Shown: positions 35,397 through 44,482, counted from the first letter of the stretch. The stretch: DNA of 64,000 bases from Pseudomonas sp. LBUM920 (GCF_003852315.1 NZ_CP027762.1:2213501-2277500); one strand, 5' to 3'. Notes: generated by a model not told the origin, from the letters alone. Made by a program: numbers and translations.

Positions 35397-35412
35397 TTCA
35401 GTTTCAGTTAAG
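35397..35412 (+). promoter_or_regulatory. Putative BqsR (CarR) binding box
   Basis: TTCAG-N6-TTAAG, one mismatch from the BqsR box TTAAG-N6-TTAAG reported for P. aeruginosa. It lies 55 bases before the first PepSY gene of the bqsRS-like operon, consistent with autoregulation. Confidence 0.6.
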
Positions 35413-35467
35413 TTGCAGCGGGTACGTTGGCCTGCGTAGGAAAAACATCCTGAAACGGAGATTTGCC

Positions 35468-35770
35468 ATGAAGCGCCTCACAGCGCTGGTCGCCGCCGGT
35501 ATCATCGCCTGCACCTCGGCACAGGCCTGGGCAGTGGACCCTGACAAACCACTGACATTGCCTGGCACTGTTACAATCGTCGCCTTTGATCAGCTGGAAG
35601 CCACGGCCCTGGCACTTCACCCAGGTTCGACCCTGCTGGACACCGACCTCGACGAGGCCTACGGCAAGTACTTGTACCAAGTCGAACTGGAAGATGCCGA
35701 CGGCATCGAGTGGGAAGTCGAATTGGACGCGCTCAGCGGGCACGTGCTCAAGAATCATCAGGAAACGTAA
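35468..35770 (+). CDS. Periplasmic PepSY-domain protein (PA2659-like)
   Basis: 100 residues with a cleavable signal peptide ending near SAQAWA (residue 23). A single PepSY-type module follows, with ALALHPGSTLLDTDLDEAYGKYLYQVELED, then EWEVELDALSGHVL, the family ending. The protein is acidic. Such small PepSY proteins may bind or inhibit at the periplasmic face; function in this operon is unknown. The stop overlaps the next ATG (TAATG). It is the first gene of PepSY-PepSY-bqsR-bqsS. The ATG has CGGAG 10 bases ahead. Confidence 0.85.
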   Translation: MKRLTALVAAGIIACTSAQAWAVDPDKPLTLPGTVTIVAFDQLEATALALHPGSTLLDTDLDEAYGKYLYQVELEDADGIEWEVELDALSGHVLKNHQET

Positions 35771-36084
35771 TGAAGGTATATCGACGCGCCAGTGGTTTGA
35801 TGGTGCTGGTGCTCCTGGCTTTTTGTTCCAGCCTGGCGGCCCGCGACCTCAACCAGGATGAAGCTTTGGCACTGCGCCAGCAGGGCGTGATCCTGCCGCT
35901 CGAGCAACTGTTGCAACAGGCCATGGCGCGCTACCCCGGCTCTCGGTTGTTGGAAGCCGAGCTTGAAAAAAAACACGGCCAATATGCTTATGAGGTGGAG
36001 CTGGTGACCACCGAAGGCGTGGTGCGCGAGATCAAGCTGGATGCGACCACCGGCGTGCTGCTCAAAGATAAGGAAGACGACTGA
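35770..36084 (+). CDS. Second periplasmic PepSY-domain protein (PA2658-like)
   Basis: 104 residues. Signal peptide with hydrophobic core LMVLVLLAFCSSLAA (residues about 9-24), then one PepSY module: LPLEQLLQQAMARYPGSRLLEAELEKKHGQYAYEVELVTTEGVVREIKLDATTGVLL. It is a paralogue of the preceding gene, sharing the YPGSxLLxxxL and YxYxVEL patterns, likely a tandem duplication. Starts at TAATG and ends at TGATG, so all four genes of the operon are coupled. Confidence 0.86.
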   Translation: MKVYRRASGLMVLVLLAFCSSLAARDLNQDEALALRQQGVILPLEQLLQQAMARYPGSRLLEAELEKKHGQYAYEVELVTTEGVVREIKLDATTGVLLKDKEDD

Positions 36085-36752
36085 TGCGCCTGCTTCTGGT
36101 GGAAGACAACGTTCCCTTGGCCGATGAACTGCTGGCCGGCCTGCAGCGCCAGGGCTATGCCGTCGACTGGCTGGCCGATGGGCGCGATGCCGCCTATCAG
36201 GGCCGCAGCGAACCCTATGACCTGATCATTCTCGACCTCGGCTTGCCCGGCCTGCCGGGGTTGGACGTGTTGGCTCAATGGCGCGCAGCCGCCCTGGCCA
36301 CGCCCGTGCTGGTTCTCACCGCGCGCGACTCCTGGGCCGAGCGCATCGAAGGGCTCAAGGCCGGTGCCGACGATTACCTGAGCAAACCCTTTCACCCCGA
36401 AGAACTGCACTTGCGTGTCCAGGCGTTGTTGCGCCGCTCCCATGGCCACGCCAACCAGCCCACCTTGCAAGCTGCCGGGTTGCACCTGGATGAAGGCCGC
36501 CAGTGTGTACTGCGCGACGGCGAAGAGATCCAGCTGACCGCCGCCGAATTCCGCCTGCTGCGCTACTTCATGCTGCACCCGGAACAGATCCTGTCGAAAA
36601 GCCATTTGGCCGAGCATCTTTATGACGGCGAGACCGAGCGTGACTCCAATGTGCTGGAAGTTCACGTCAACCACCTGCGTCGCAAGCTGGGCCGCAGCGT
36701 GATTGAGACTCGGCGCGGCCAGGGTTACCGCTTTGGCGCCAGCCCTGCATGA
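36084..36752 (+). CDS. bqsR: OmpR-family response regulator BqsR/CarR
   Basis: 222 residues. Receiver domain about 1-115 with acidic pocket VEDN (residues 7-8), phospho-acceptor Asp51 in DLIILDLGLPGLPG, Thr79 in VLTARD, and Lys101 in YLSKPF. The winged-helix domain (about 127-218) ends with VHVNHLRRKLGRSVIETRRGQGYRFG. Gene order with two PepSY proteins, sensor kinase and TlpQ-type receptor matches P. aeruginosa PA2659-PA2652, where this is PA2657 (BqsR, also CarR), responding to Fe(II) and calcium. The symbol is by synteny and similarity. Confidence 0.85.
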   Translation: MRLLLVEDNVPLADELLAGLQRQGYAVDWLADGRDAAYQGRSEPYDLIILDLGLPGLPGLDVLAQWRAAALATPVLVLTARDSWAERIEGLKAGADDYLSKPFHPEELHLRVQALLRRSHGHANQPTLQAAGLHLDEGRQCVLRDGEEIQLTAAEFRLLRYFMLHPEQILSKSHLAEHLYDGETERDSNVLEVHVNHLRRKLGRSVIETRRGQGYRFGASPA

Positions 36753-38068
36753 GGTCGATTCAGCGGCGCCTGAGCCTGGGGCTGATCAGCGTGATGGTGA
36801 TCGTCGGCGTGGTATTGGCGCAAACCAGCCTGTGGTTGTTCGAGGCCGGTTTGCAGCGCTACCTGGAAGCGGGCTTGCGCAACGACAGCGAAAACCTGCT
36901 GGTGGCGCTGGTGCGCGGCCCGAACGGGGTGCAACTGGATGAACAACGTTTGTCGCCGGCCTATCAGCGGCCGTTTTCCGGGCATTATTTCCGTATTGAT
37001 TTTGCCGACATCCATTGGCGTTCCCGTTCGTTGTGGGACCAGGAATTGCCCCGGCTGCCGGAAGCCGGTCTCAAGGGCAACCTGCAACTGGGCCCGGAAG
37101 GCCAGCAACTGCTGGTGTTGCGCTCGGACTACAAGCGTTTTGGCCAGTCGATTTCCATCAGCGTGGCCCAGGACTACACGCCGGTGCGGGAAAGTTTCCG
37201 TCTGATGCGTCAGATCGGCCTGGTGATGGGCCTTGCGGCATTGCTGCTGGTGCTGATCCTGCAACGGGTCACGGTGCGCCGCGCCTTGCGCCCGTTGGAA
37301 ACCGCCCGCGAACAGATCGCTCAACTGCAACAAGGCCAGCGCTCACAACTCGACACTCAAGTGCCGCTGGAACTGGAACCCCTGGTGGCGCAGATCAACC
37401 ACCTGCTGGCTCACACCGAAGACAGCCTCAAGCGCTCGCGCAACGCGTTGGGCAACTTGGGGCATGCGCTGAAAACGCCGTTGGCCGTGCTCTTGAGCGT
37501 GGCCTCCAGTGAGCAGCTCAAGGCCCATCCCGAACTGGGCAAGCTTTTGCGCGACCAGCTGGAGCAAGTGCAGCAACGCCTGAATCGCGAACTCAACCGC
37601 GCGCGCCTTGCCGGCGAAACCCTGCCAGGTGCCTTGTTTGATTGCGAAAAAGAGCTGCCCGGCCTGCTGGCCACGCTGAACATGATCCACGGTGAACACC
37701 TGGATTTGAGTTACCACGTCACGCCCGGCCTGCAATTGCCCTGGGACCGTGAAGACTTGCTGGAGCTGTTGGGCAACCTGCTGGACAACGCCTGCAAATG
37801 GGCGGATGCGGAAATACGCTTGAGCATCAGCGAAACGCCGCACAGCTATTTGCTGGCCGTTGAAGATGACGGGCCGGGCATTCCGCAGAGTCAGCGCGAC
37901 CAGGTGTTCAGCCGGGGTACGCGCCTGGATGAACAGATCGACGGCCATGGCCTGGGGCTGGGGATTGTGCGCGATATCGTCGAGGTGTGGGGCGGAGTGT
38001 TGCAGTTGCAGGAGAGTGAGTTGGGTGGCTTGAGGGTGCTGATCGAATTGCCCAAGCGCCAGGCCTGA
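36749..38068 (+). CDS. bqsS: Sensor histidine kinase BqsS/CarS
   Basis: 439 residues: membrane helix about 9-32, periplasmic sensor about 33-155, second helix about 158-177, HAMP-like linker, then HisKA with the phospho-acceptor in NLGHALKTPLAVL near residue 238, and HATPase boxes (LLGNLLDNACKWA, EDDGPGIP, GHGLGLGIVRDI). It is the partner of the upstream regulator, with a four-base overlap. In P. aeruginosa BqsS an RExxE motif in the periplasmic domain is needed for Fe(II) sensing; here the corresponding place near the first helix reads R44-N-D-S-E48, lacking the first Glu. The signal may therefore differ, if that alignment is right. Confidence 0.85.
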   Translation: MRSIQRRLSLGLISVMVIVGVVLAQTSLWLFEAGLQRYLEAGLRNDSENLLVALVRGPNGVQLDEQRLSPAYQRPFSGHYFRIDFADIHWRSRSLWDQELPRLPEAGLKGNLQLGPEGQQLLVLRSDYKRFGQSISISVAQDYTPVRESFRLMRQIGLVMGLAALLLVLILQRVTVRRALRPLETAREQIAQLQQGQRSQLDTQVPLELEPLVAQINHLLAHTEDSLKRSRNALGNLGHALKTPLAVLLSVASSEQLKAHPELGKLLRDQLEQVQQRLNRELNRARLAGETLPGALFDCEKELPGLLATLNMIHGEHLDLSYHVTPGLQLPWDREDLLELLGNLLDNACKWADAEIRLSISETPHSYLLAVEDDGPGIPQSQRDQVFSRGTRLDEQIDGHGLGLGIVRDIVEVWGGVLQLQESELGGLRVLIELPKRQA

Positions 38069-38086
38069 TACACCACAAAATATAAA

Positions 38087-38180
38087 AATGTGGGAGCGGG
38101 CTTGCTCGCGAATACGGAGTGTCAGCCAGCAAATTCGGCAACTGACACACTGCATTCGCGAGCAAGCCCGCTCCCACATT
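38087..38180. repeat. REP-type inverted repeat pair
   Basis: Left arm AATGTGGGAGCGGGCTTGCT (continuing CGCGAAT) and right arm its perfect reverse complement ending CTCCCACATT, about 40 bases apart. It lies between the convergent ends of bqsS and the tlpQ-like gene and may act as a transcription end barrier. Confidence 0.9.
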
Positions 38181-38215
38181 GGACCTGCTCAAGGGTCAGA
38201 ATCTGTGCAACTCAC

Positions 38216-40363
38216 TCACACGCGAAACTGATCCATCAACCCCTGCTGCTGATTCGCCAGGCTGTTCAGCGCTTGGCTCACCCGCGCCGATTCATTCGCC
38301 TGCTCCGACAGCGACTCGGTCACATCGCGGATCGTCGCCACGTTGCTGTTGATCTCTTCGGCCACTGCGCTTTGCTCTTCGGCGGCGCTGGCGATTTGCA
38401 GGTTCATGTCGCTGATCACCGTGACCGCCTCGCCAATCTGGCGCAGGGCGGTGACCGCCTGGCCGACCTGCTCGACGCTGCCCTGGGCCTGGCGATAGCT
38501 GTTGCCCATGGAGCCGACCACATCGGTGGTGCCGTTTTGCAGCAGTTCGATCACCACGCGGGTTTCTTCCACCGATTCCTGGGTGCGCCGTGCCAGGTTG
38601 CGTACTTCGTCGGCGACCACGGCAAATCCACGGCCGGCCTCACCCGCGCGGGCGGCTTCGATGGCGGCGTTGAGTGCCAGTAGGTTGGTTTGCTCGGCAA
38701 TGCCTCGAATCACTTCCAGCACCGAACCGATTTTCTCGCTATTGGCCGCCAGGCCTTCGACCTGAGCCATGGCGGTGCTCATGTCCGCCGCCAAGTGCCC
38801 GATGTTGGTGGTGGTGCGGTCGATCACGGTCAAGCCCTCGCGGGTGGCCTGGTCGGCGTCGCGCGCGGCTTGTGCGGCTTGGGCGGCGCTGCGGGCCACG
38901 TCCTGGGCGGTGGCGCTCATTTCGTGGGAGGCGGTGGCCACCTGATCCACCTGGCGATACTGCTGCTCCATGCCGGCGCTGGTCTCAGTGGCAATTGCGG
39001 CGGATTGGTCGGCCGTGCCGCGGGCGTCCTGCACTGAGCGTTTGACCTGGGCAATGATCGGTTGCAGTTTGTCGAGGAAGCGGTTGAACCAGCCGGCCAG
39101 TTGGCCCAGTTCGTCCTGCTTGTCGTAGGCCAGGCGACGGGTCAGGTCGCCTTCGCCGCTGGCGATGTCTTCCAGCATGCGAGCCACGCCAAGGATGGGT
39201 CGGGTCACGCTGCGAGCCATCAGCCACACCAGTACCAGGCCGACCACGGCCGCGAGCAGGCCCAGGCTCAGTTCCAGCAGGGTGCCGCGCGTGTTATCGG
39301 CATCCAGTTGCGCCTTGAGTGCCTCGGCGGGGCCCACCAGGACTTTTTCCGGCACATCCAGCAACACACCCCACGGCTTGCCGCCGGGAATCGGTGCGAA
39401 CGGCGCCAGTACCTTGAGTTGATGGTCGGTGCGCACGCTGCGGATCTGCGTGCTGGCCGCCAGTGCGTTGATCAATTGCGCGCCGCTGGCCGTGTCGACT
39501 TTATCCAGGCGCTGGCTGAGTTTGCTCGCATCCGGGCTGTAGCCGGCGAGCAAACCGGTGGGGCTGAGGATGCTGACTTGCGTCTGGCCGTCATACAGCT
39601 TCTGGCTGGCCTGTTGGCTCACGGCCTGCAAGCTGTTGAGGTTGATGTCCACCGACAGCGAGGCGATGACTTTGCCGTTGACCATCAGCGGAAACACGAT
39701 GCTGGTCATCAGCACGTTTTGCCCGTCGATCACATAAAAGTACGGCTCGATCACGCAGGGTTTCAAGGTTGTGCGCGGGCAGGTGAACCAGGCGTTGGCT
39801 TTCTCGCCGCTGGGCCCAATGCGGGTATCGGACATGTCGCTTTCGGGCAGTGACATGGAGGTCAATTTGCCGGGCGTCGGTTGCGACCAGTACAGGGCAA
39901 AACGGCCTTTGTCGTTACTGCCCAGTTCCGCCTGATTGGCGAACAGCTCATCCTTGCCGTCCAGCGCATTGGCTTCAAACACCAGCGACAACCCGAGCAG
40001 GTCCGGGTTGGCCTGGAGCGCGGCCTTGACCTGGCGGGTCAGGTCTTCGCGGGTGTCGAAGGCGTCGAGGAAGCGTTTTTCCGCCTGTTCGCGCAAAAAC
40101 AGTACCTGACGGGCAAAACCATGGCCGTACTGGTAGGCGTCCATGAACTGCTGGCGAATGCCCAGCGCCTGCACCTCACCCTGGGCCTCGATGCGTGCCT
40201 GGGCGGACTCGTCGAGCATCTGCATGCTCGAGGCTTTGACCTGCTGCGAGCTGTGCTCCATGCGATACAGCGACAGACCCACCAGCAGGGTCACGATCCC
40301 CAGCAGGCACAGGCCGGCGAGCAGGGTGATTTTCCATTGAATGGAGAGCTGTCTGAGGAACAT
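38216..40363 (-). CDS. tlpQ: dCache methyl-accepting chemotaxis protein, TlpQ-like
   Basis: 715 residues: first membrane helix about 11-31, large periplasmic dCache sensor about 35-355 (NPDLLGLSLVFEANALDGKD, FALYWSQ and VIEPYFYVIDGQNVLMTSIVFPL are typical), second helix about 362-383, HAMP, and the MCP signalling domain with the hairpin tip EQTNLLALNAAIEAARAGEAGRGFAVVADEVR. It should sense small ligands and control CheA; P. aeruginosa TlpQ (PA2654), in the same gene order, senses histamine, polyamines and ethylene. The ligand here is inferred only from synteny. No C-terminal CheR pentapeptide (ends QFRV). Confidence 0.85.
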   Translation of the reverse strand: MFLRQLSIQWKITLLAGLCLLGIVTLLVGLSLYRMEHSSQQVKASSMQMLDESAQARIEAQGEVQALGIRQQFMDAYQYGHGFARQVLFLREQAEKRFLDAFDTREDLTRQVKAALQANPDLLGLSLVFEANALDGKDELFANQAELGSNDKGRFALYWSQPTPGKLTSMSLPESDMSDTRIGPSGEKANAWFTCPRTTLKPCVIEPYFYVIDGQNVLMTSIVFPLMVNGKVIASLSVDINLNSLQAVSQQASQKLYDGQTQVSILSPTGLLAGYSPDASKLSQRLDKVDTASGAQLINALAASTQIRSVRTDHQLKVLAPFAPIPGGKPWGVLLDVPEKVLVGPAEALKAQLDADNTRGTLLELSLGLLAAVVGLVLVWLMARSVTRPILGVARMLEDIASGEGDLTRRLAYDKQDELGQLAGWFNRFLDKLQPIIAQVKRSVQDARGTADQSAAIATETSAGMEQQYRQVDQVATASHEMSATAQDVARSAAQAAQAARDADQATREGLTVIDRTTTNIGHLAADMSTAMAQVEGLAANSEKIGSVLEVIRGIAEQTNLLALNAAIEAARAGEAGRGFAVVADEVRNLARRTQESVEETRVVIELLQNGTTDVVGSMGNSYRQAQGSVEQVGQAVTALRQIGEAVTVISDMNLQIASAAEEQSAVAEEINSNVATIRDVTESLSEQANESARVSQALNSLANQQQGLMDQFRV

Positions 40364-40437
40364 CGAGGAGCATCCTTAACCTGAAAACACAGAGAGTCAG
40401 GCTATCGGCCGCGTTTTGCCGTTCTTTATTATTTAAA

Positions 40438-40451
40438 CGTTCAATTGAACG
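40438..40451. promoter_or_regulatory. 14-bp palindrome in the tlpQ/transporter divergent region
   Basis: CGTTCAATTGAACG is a perfect dyad, 74 bases upstream of the tlpQ-like ATG and about 155 bases before the transporter start. A regulator binding site is possible; no candidate factor is evident. Confidence 0.35.
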
Positions 40452-40605
40452 CTGAAAACGACGCCGTTTTTTGACATGCGCGCCCGCCTGCTGCAAAGTG
40501 CGCGCCCTCTAATAAGACCTCCTAAAGCCTGCACGCCGGCAGCCAACCCCATGGCCGCCCGGGCGCGGGCATGCCTGTTTTTTATGTTTCTGTCTTGAGG
40601 TAACC

Positions 40606-41928
40606 ATGATTAACGCAGTCATCGCCGCGGTCGGCACCATGCTGGTGCTCAGCTTGTCCCGCGTGCATGTGGTCATCGCCATCATTGTCGGCGCCCTGGT
40701 GGGTGGCTTGACCGGTGGCCTGGGCATCGAGGCCACGCTCAAAGCCTTCAACGGCGGCTTGGGCGGCGGGGCGACCGTGGCGTTGTCCTACGCCTTGCTC
40801 GGCGCTTTCGCGGTGGCGATTGCCAAGTCCGGTCTGGCCCATGCCCTGGCAGACAAGGCGCTGATGCTGGTCGATCGCCAGGAAGCCACGGGCGGCAGCC
40901 ACGTCAAATGGTTGCTGATCGGTCTGCTGTGGGTCGTGGCAATTGCCTCGCAGAACATCCTGCCGATCCACATCGCGTTTATTCCGCTGCTGGTGCCGCC
41001 GCTTTTGTATGTGCTGACCAAGCTGCAATTGGACCGTCGCCTGATCGCCTGTGTGATGACCTTCGGCCTGATCACGCCGTACATGTTCCTGCCGGTGGGC
41101 TTCGGCAACATCTTCCTCAACCAGATCCTGCTGGCCAACGTGGCCAAGAGCGGCGTCGACATCAGCCAGGTCAACGTCACCCACGCCATGGGCTTGCCGG
41201 CGCTGGGCATGGTGGTTGGCCTGCTGGTGGCAGTGTTTGTCAGTTATCGCAAAAAGCGCGTGTACGACCTGGAAAAAATCGAGCGCGTCGAGCAAGTGGC
41301 CGTGCAGTACAACCCGCTGACCCTGCTGGTGGCCGGGCTGGCGATTGCCTCGGCGTTCATCATTCAACTGTGGCTGGACTCGATGATTATTGGCGCCCTG
41401 GCCGGGTTCCTGATCTTTTCGGTGTCGGGCATCGTGCGCTGGCGCGAAACCGACGACCTGTTCACCGAAGGCATGAAGATGATGGCGATGATCGGCTTCA
41501 TCATGATCGCTTCCTCGGGGTTTGCCGAAGTGCTCAAGGCCACGGGTGACGTGCGTTCGTTGGTAGAAACCTCGGCGGCATTCATCGGCCATAGCCGTGG
41601 CGTGGGCGCGCTGCTGATGTTGCTGGTGGGGCTGCTGGTGACCATGGGCATTGGCTCGTCGTTTTCCACGGTGCCGATCCTCGCCGCGATTTTTGTGCCG
41701 CTGTGTGTGCAACTGGGTTTCAGCCCGTTGGCGATTGTGTGCATCGTCGGCACCGCAGGCGCCCTGGGCGACGCCGGCTCACCGGCGTCGGACTCGACCC
41801 TCGGCCCGACCTCCGGCCTGAACATCGACGGCCAGCACCACCATATCTGGGACACCGTGGTGCCGACGTTCCTGCACTACAACATCCCGTTGCTGGCATT
41901 CGGCTGGCTCGCTGCGATGACCCTTTAA
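40606..41928 (+). CDS. Na+/H+ antiporter-family transporter (PA2653-like)
   Basis: 440 residues with about 11-12 predicted helices. GAGG lies five bases before the ATG. The pattern of two repeated halves, with GGLTGGLGIEATLKAFNGGLGGGATVALSYALLG at the N-terminus and DAGSPASDSTLGPTSGLN near residue 385, is that of the NhaC-like/ion transporter superfamily members of this class. It lies between two chemoreceptor genes, as PA2653 does in P. aeruginosa; an organic acid or amino acid cotransporter sharing a ligand with one receptor is plausible. Substrate unproven. Confidence 0.8.
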   Translation: MINAVIAAVGTMLVLSLSRVHVVIAIIVGALVGGLTGGLGIEATLKAFNGGLGGGATVALSYALLGAFAVAIAKSGLAHALADKALMLVDRQEATGGSHVKWLLIGLLWVVAIASQNILPIHIAFIPLLVPPLLYVLTKLQLDRRLIACVMTFGLITPYMFLPVGFGNIFLNQILLANVAKSGVDISQVNVTHAMGLPALGMVVGLLVAVFVSYRKKRVYDLEKIERVEQVAVQYNPLTLLVAGLAIASAFIIQLWLDSMIIGALAGFLIFSVSGIVRWRETDDLFTEGMKMMAMIGFIMIASSGFAEVLKATGDVRSLVETSAAFIGHSRGVGALLMLLVGLLVTMGIGSSFSTVPILAAIFVPLCVQLGFSPLAIVCIVGTAGALGDAGSPASDSTLGPTSGLNIDGQHHHIWDTVVPTFLHYNIPLLAFGWLAAMTL

Positions 41929-42030
41929 TGATTTGAAACACCTCCCGCGCCACGGGTAACGAGTGGCCTACAGATCCGTTGCAGTTGGCCGATAGCCTCT
42001 CCAAGTCGCCACTAATAAGAGAGAAAAGCC

Positions 42031-43710
42031 ATGCGTCTGAGTCTGAAGGCCAAAGTCCTGTCCCTCGCCGTAGTGCCGGTATTGCTGTTTGCCGTGGTCA
42101 TCAGCCTGACCACCGTGTGGATCCTCCAGGGCCAGGCACGCAACGAGGTGGATGAAACCCGCCAGCGCCTGCTCAACGACGCCAAGGCCACCCTGCAAAG
42201 TTACGTCGAGGTGGCCATGACCACCATCAAACCGCTCTACGACGCCGCCGCCCCTGGGGACACCGCCGCGCGGGCCGAGGTGGTCAAGTTGCTGTCCTAC
42301 ACCCACTACGGCAAGGACGGCTACTTCTTCGGCTACGACTCCGAGACCATCCGCCTGTTCAAGGGCAACAGCCCCGACGGCGTGGGCAAGAGCTTCAAGG
42401 ACAACCGCGACCCCAACGGCGTCTACGTCAACCGCGACCTGGTCAAGGTCGGCAAGGACGGCACCCACTACCTGCAATACAGCTCGACCCAACCGGGGCA
42501 GACCGAGTTGGTGCCCAAGCTTGGCTACACCGAATACCTGCCCAAGTGGGACATGGTGATTGGCACCTCGGTCAACCTCGACGGCATCGAAGCCCAGGTG
42601 GCGGTGGTTGAGGCCAAGGTCGAGAAACGCATGGAAGGCGTGCTGCTGAGCATCCTCGGTGTGGCCGTGGTGGTGTTGCTGGTGATTGCCGCCGTGGGCA
42701 TGGTGACCGCCAATACCATCCTGCGGCCGTTGAACTTGATGAAAGCCAACCTCGACGATATCGCGGCGGGCGAGGGCGACTTGACCCGCCGCCTGGCCAT
42801 CACTAGCCAGGATGAACTCGGCGATCTGGCGGGTGCGTTCAACCGCTTTGTCGACAAGATCCACGGCCTGGTGCGGCAGATCACCGAGATGACCTCGCAA
42901 CTCACCGGGTTGGTCGGGCAGGTGTCCGAGCAAGCCCAGCGCTCGGAAACCGCGATGGAGCGCCAACGTCACGAAACGGACCAAGTGGCCACCGCCATTA
43001 ATCAGATGTCCTCCGCCGCCCATGAAGTCGCGCGCAGCGCCCAGGGCGCCGCCGTCGCCGCGCAACAGACCGACGCCGAGGGCCAGGCCGCCAAGCGCGT
43101 GGTGGACGGCAGCATCGCGCAGATTCATGCGCTGGTGAATGACATCCGCAGCAGTGGCGTGTCCCTCGACAGCCTGCAACAGGACGTGTCGTCGATTGTC
43201 AGCGTGCTGGGGGTGATCCGTTCGATCGCCGAACAGACCAACCTGCTGGCGCTCAACGCCGCCATCGAAGCCGCGCGAGCAGGCGAGGCCGGCCGTGGTT
43301 TTGCGGTGGTGGCCGATGAAGTGCGAGCGTTGGCCAGCCGCACTCAAACCAGCACCCAGGAAATCCAGGGCATGATCGACCGCCTGCAAAAAGGCACCGA
43401 AGCCGCCGTGGACGCGATGCGCCGTTCCAGCGATGCCGGCGACGGCACCTCGGCCCAGGCCAACCAGGCCGGCGCCTCACTGGACACCATGGCGCAACTG
43501 ATCGGCACCATCAACTCGATGAACGCGCAGATTGCCAGCGCCGCCGAAGAGCAAACTGCCGTGGCCGAAGAGATCAACCGCAGCGTGCATCAGATCGCCG
43601 TGGCGGTGGACAGTGTGGCCGATGAAACCCAGCTGGGCGCCCAGACCTCTCGCAGCCTGGCGGATTTGGGCCAGCGCCTGGGGCAGTTGGTGGGTCAGTT
43701 CAGGATCTGA
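42031..43710 (+). CDS. ctpM: sCache methyl-accepting chemotaxis protein, CtpM-like
   Basis: 559 residues: first helix about 10-31, periplasmic sCache_2 sensor about 35-190 (HYGKDGYFFGYDSE, then YLQYSSTQPGQ and KWDMVIGTSVNLD), second helix about 205-230, HAMP, then the MCP cytoplasmic hairpin with EQTNLLALNAAIEAARAGEAGRGFAVVADEVRAL. In P. aeruginosa the syntenic PA2652 (CtpM) is a malate chemoreceptor, and the sCache type fits small organic acids. Preceded by the transporter gene, 102 bases away. AGAGAG is near the ATG. Confidence 0.83.
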   Translation: MRLSLKAKVLSLAVVPVLLFAVVISLTTVWILQGQARNEVDETRQRLLNDAKATLQSYVEVAMTTIKPLYDAAAPGDTAARAEVVKLLSYTHYGKDGYFFGYDSETIRLFKGNSPDGVGKSFKDNRDPNGVYVNRDLVKVGKDGTHYLQYSSTQPGQTELVPKLGYTEYLPKWDMVIGTSVNLDGIEAQVAVVEAKVEKRMEGVLLSILGVAVVVLLVIAAVGMVTANTILRPLNLMKANLDDIAAGEGDLTRRLAITSQDELGDLAGAFNRFVDKIHGLVRQITEMTSQLTGLVGQVSEQAQRSETAMERQRHETDQVATAINQMSSAAHEVARSAQGAAVAAQQTDAEGQAAKRVVDGSIAQIHALVNDIRSSGVSLDSLQQDVSSIVSVLGVIRSIAEQTNLLALNAAIEAARAGEAGRGFAVVADEVRALASRTQTSTQEIQGMIDRLQKGTEAAVDAMRRSSDAGDGTSAQANQAGASLDTMAQLIGTINSMNAQIASAAEEQTAVAEEINRSVHQIAVAVDSVADETQLGAQTSRSLADLGQRLGQLVGQFRI

Positions 43711-43715
43711 TCTTT

Positions 43716-43732
43716 CATAGGTTTAACCTATG
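43716..43732. promoter_or_regulatory. 17-bp palindrome upstream of the RraA operon
   Basis: CATAGGTT-T-AACCTATG, a perfect dyad between the ctpM-like stop and the first rraA-like gene, 82 bases before its ATG. A candidate operator for the RraA-RraA-aminotransferase operon; no regulator gene is adjacent. Confidence 0.5.
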
Positions 43733-43813
43733 TTCAACTAACGTACATACGAATATACCGCTCACCGCCCCTCGGTAAGACTTGAGCCCCAACCACAACA
43801 GGGGCTCACCTCA

Positions 43814-44482
43814 ATGCCGCATCCCGACCCGCTTCAGCGCTTGGCTGAACTCGACACCAACACGGTTTCGAACGCACTGGATGTCCTGCAACTGCCCGGC
43901 GCCGTGGTGGGCATCCGGCCGTTGTGGGACTGCCCCACGGTGGTCGGCCGCGCCAGCACGGTCAAGCTGGCGCCCAAGACCGACGCCGCTCCCGGCGTGC
44001 ACCTGATTTCCCCGGTGATCGACGCCATTACCGGCGATGACCGCGTGCTGGTCATCGCCGGAGGCATCGACGGCGTTTCGTGCTGGGGCGACATCATTGC
44101 CAATGCCGCCGTGGCCAAGAGTATTCGCGGTGCGGTGATCGACGGGTTCAGCCGGGATATCGACGGCAGCGCGTCCATTGGATTCCCGGTGTACGGCCGT
44201 GGCGTGACCATGGTCAGTGCGCGACACCGCGTGGTGCAGGTGGGCGCTGGCGTGACGATCAGCGTCGGTGGCGTGGATGTGTCGGAAAACGACTTCGTCA
44301 TCGCCGACCGCTGCGGCAGCGTTTTCATCCCCGTCGCAGTGATTGAACAGGTACTGGACTTGGGCGAGCGCATCGCCGCCCGTGAAGCCGGCATGGTCGA
44401 AGCAGTACGCAGCGGCCGTTCGGTGGCCGATGTGATGCACGACAGCCAATTCGACGCCATCCGTGTGGAGCCCGCCCAATGA
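43814..44482 (+). CDS. RraA/HMG-CHA aldolase family protein, first copy
   Basis: 222 residues of the RraA-like fold. The conserved segments are TNTVSNALDVL at the N-terminus, GDDRVLVIAGGIDGVSCWGDI near 75-95, and GAVIDGFSRDID near 110, with the Arg-Asp pair that in 4-hydroxy-4-methyl-2-oxoglutarate (HMG) aldolases binds the metal and substrate. It may be a class II pyruvate aldolase or related decarboxylase. It overlaps the second rraA-like gene by four bases. Not RraA proper (RNase E regulator), which is shorter at about 160 residues and single. Confidence 0.83.
   Translation: MPHPDPLQRLAELDTNTVSNALDVLQLPGAVVGIRPLWDCPTVVGRASTVKLAPKTDAAPGVHLISPVIDAITGDDRVLVIAGGIDGVSCWGDIIANAAVAKSIRGAVIDGFSRDIDGSASIGFPVYGRGVTMVSARHRVVQVGAGVTISVGGVDVSENDFVIADRCGSVFIPVAVIEQVLDLGERIAAREAGMVEAVRSGRSVADVMHDSQFDAIRVEPAQ

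Noticed and set aside
41968..43389. A 473-codon minus-strand frame opposite ctpM
   Set aside because: Shadow of the chemoreceptor gene; composition rich in His, Gly and Val with no motif.
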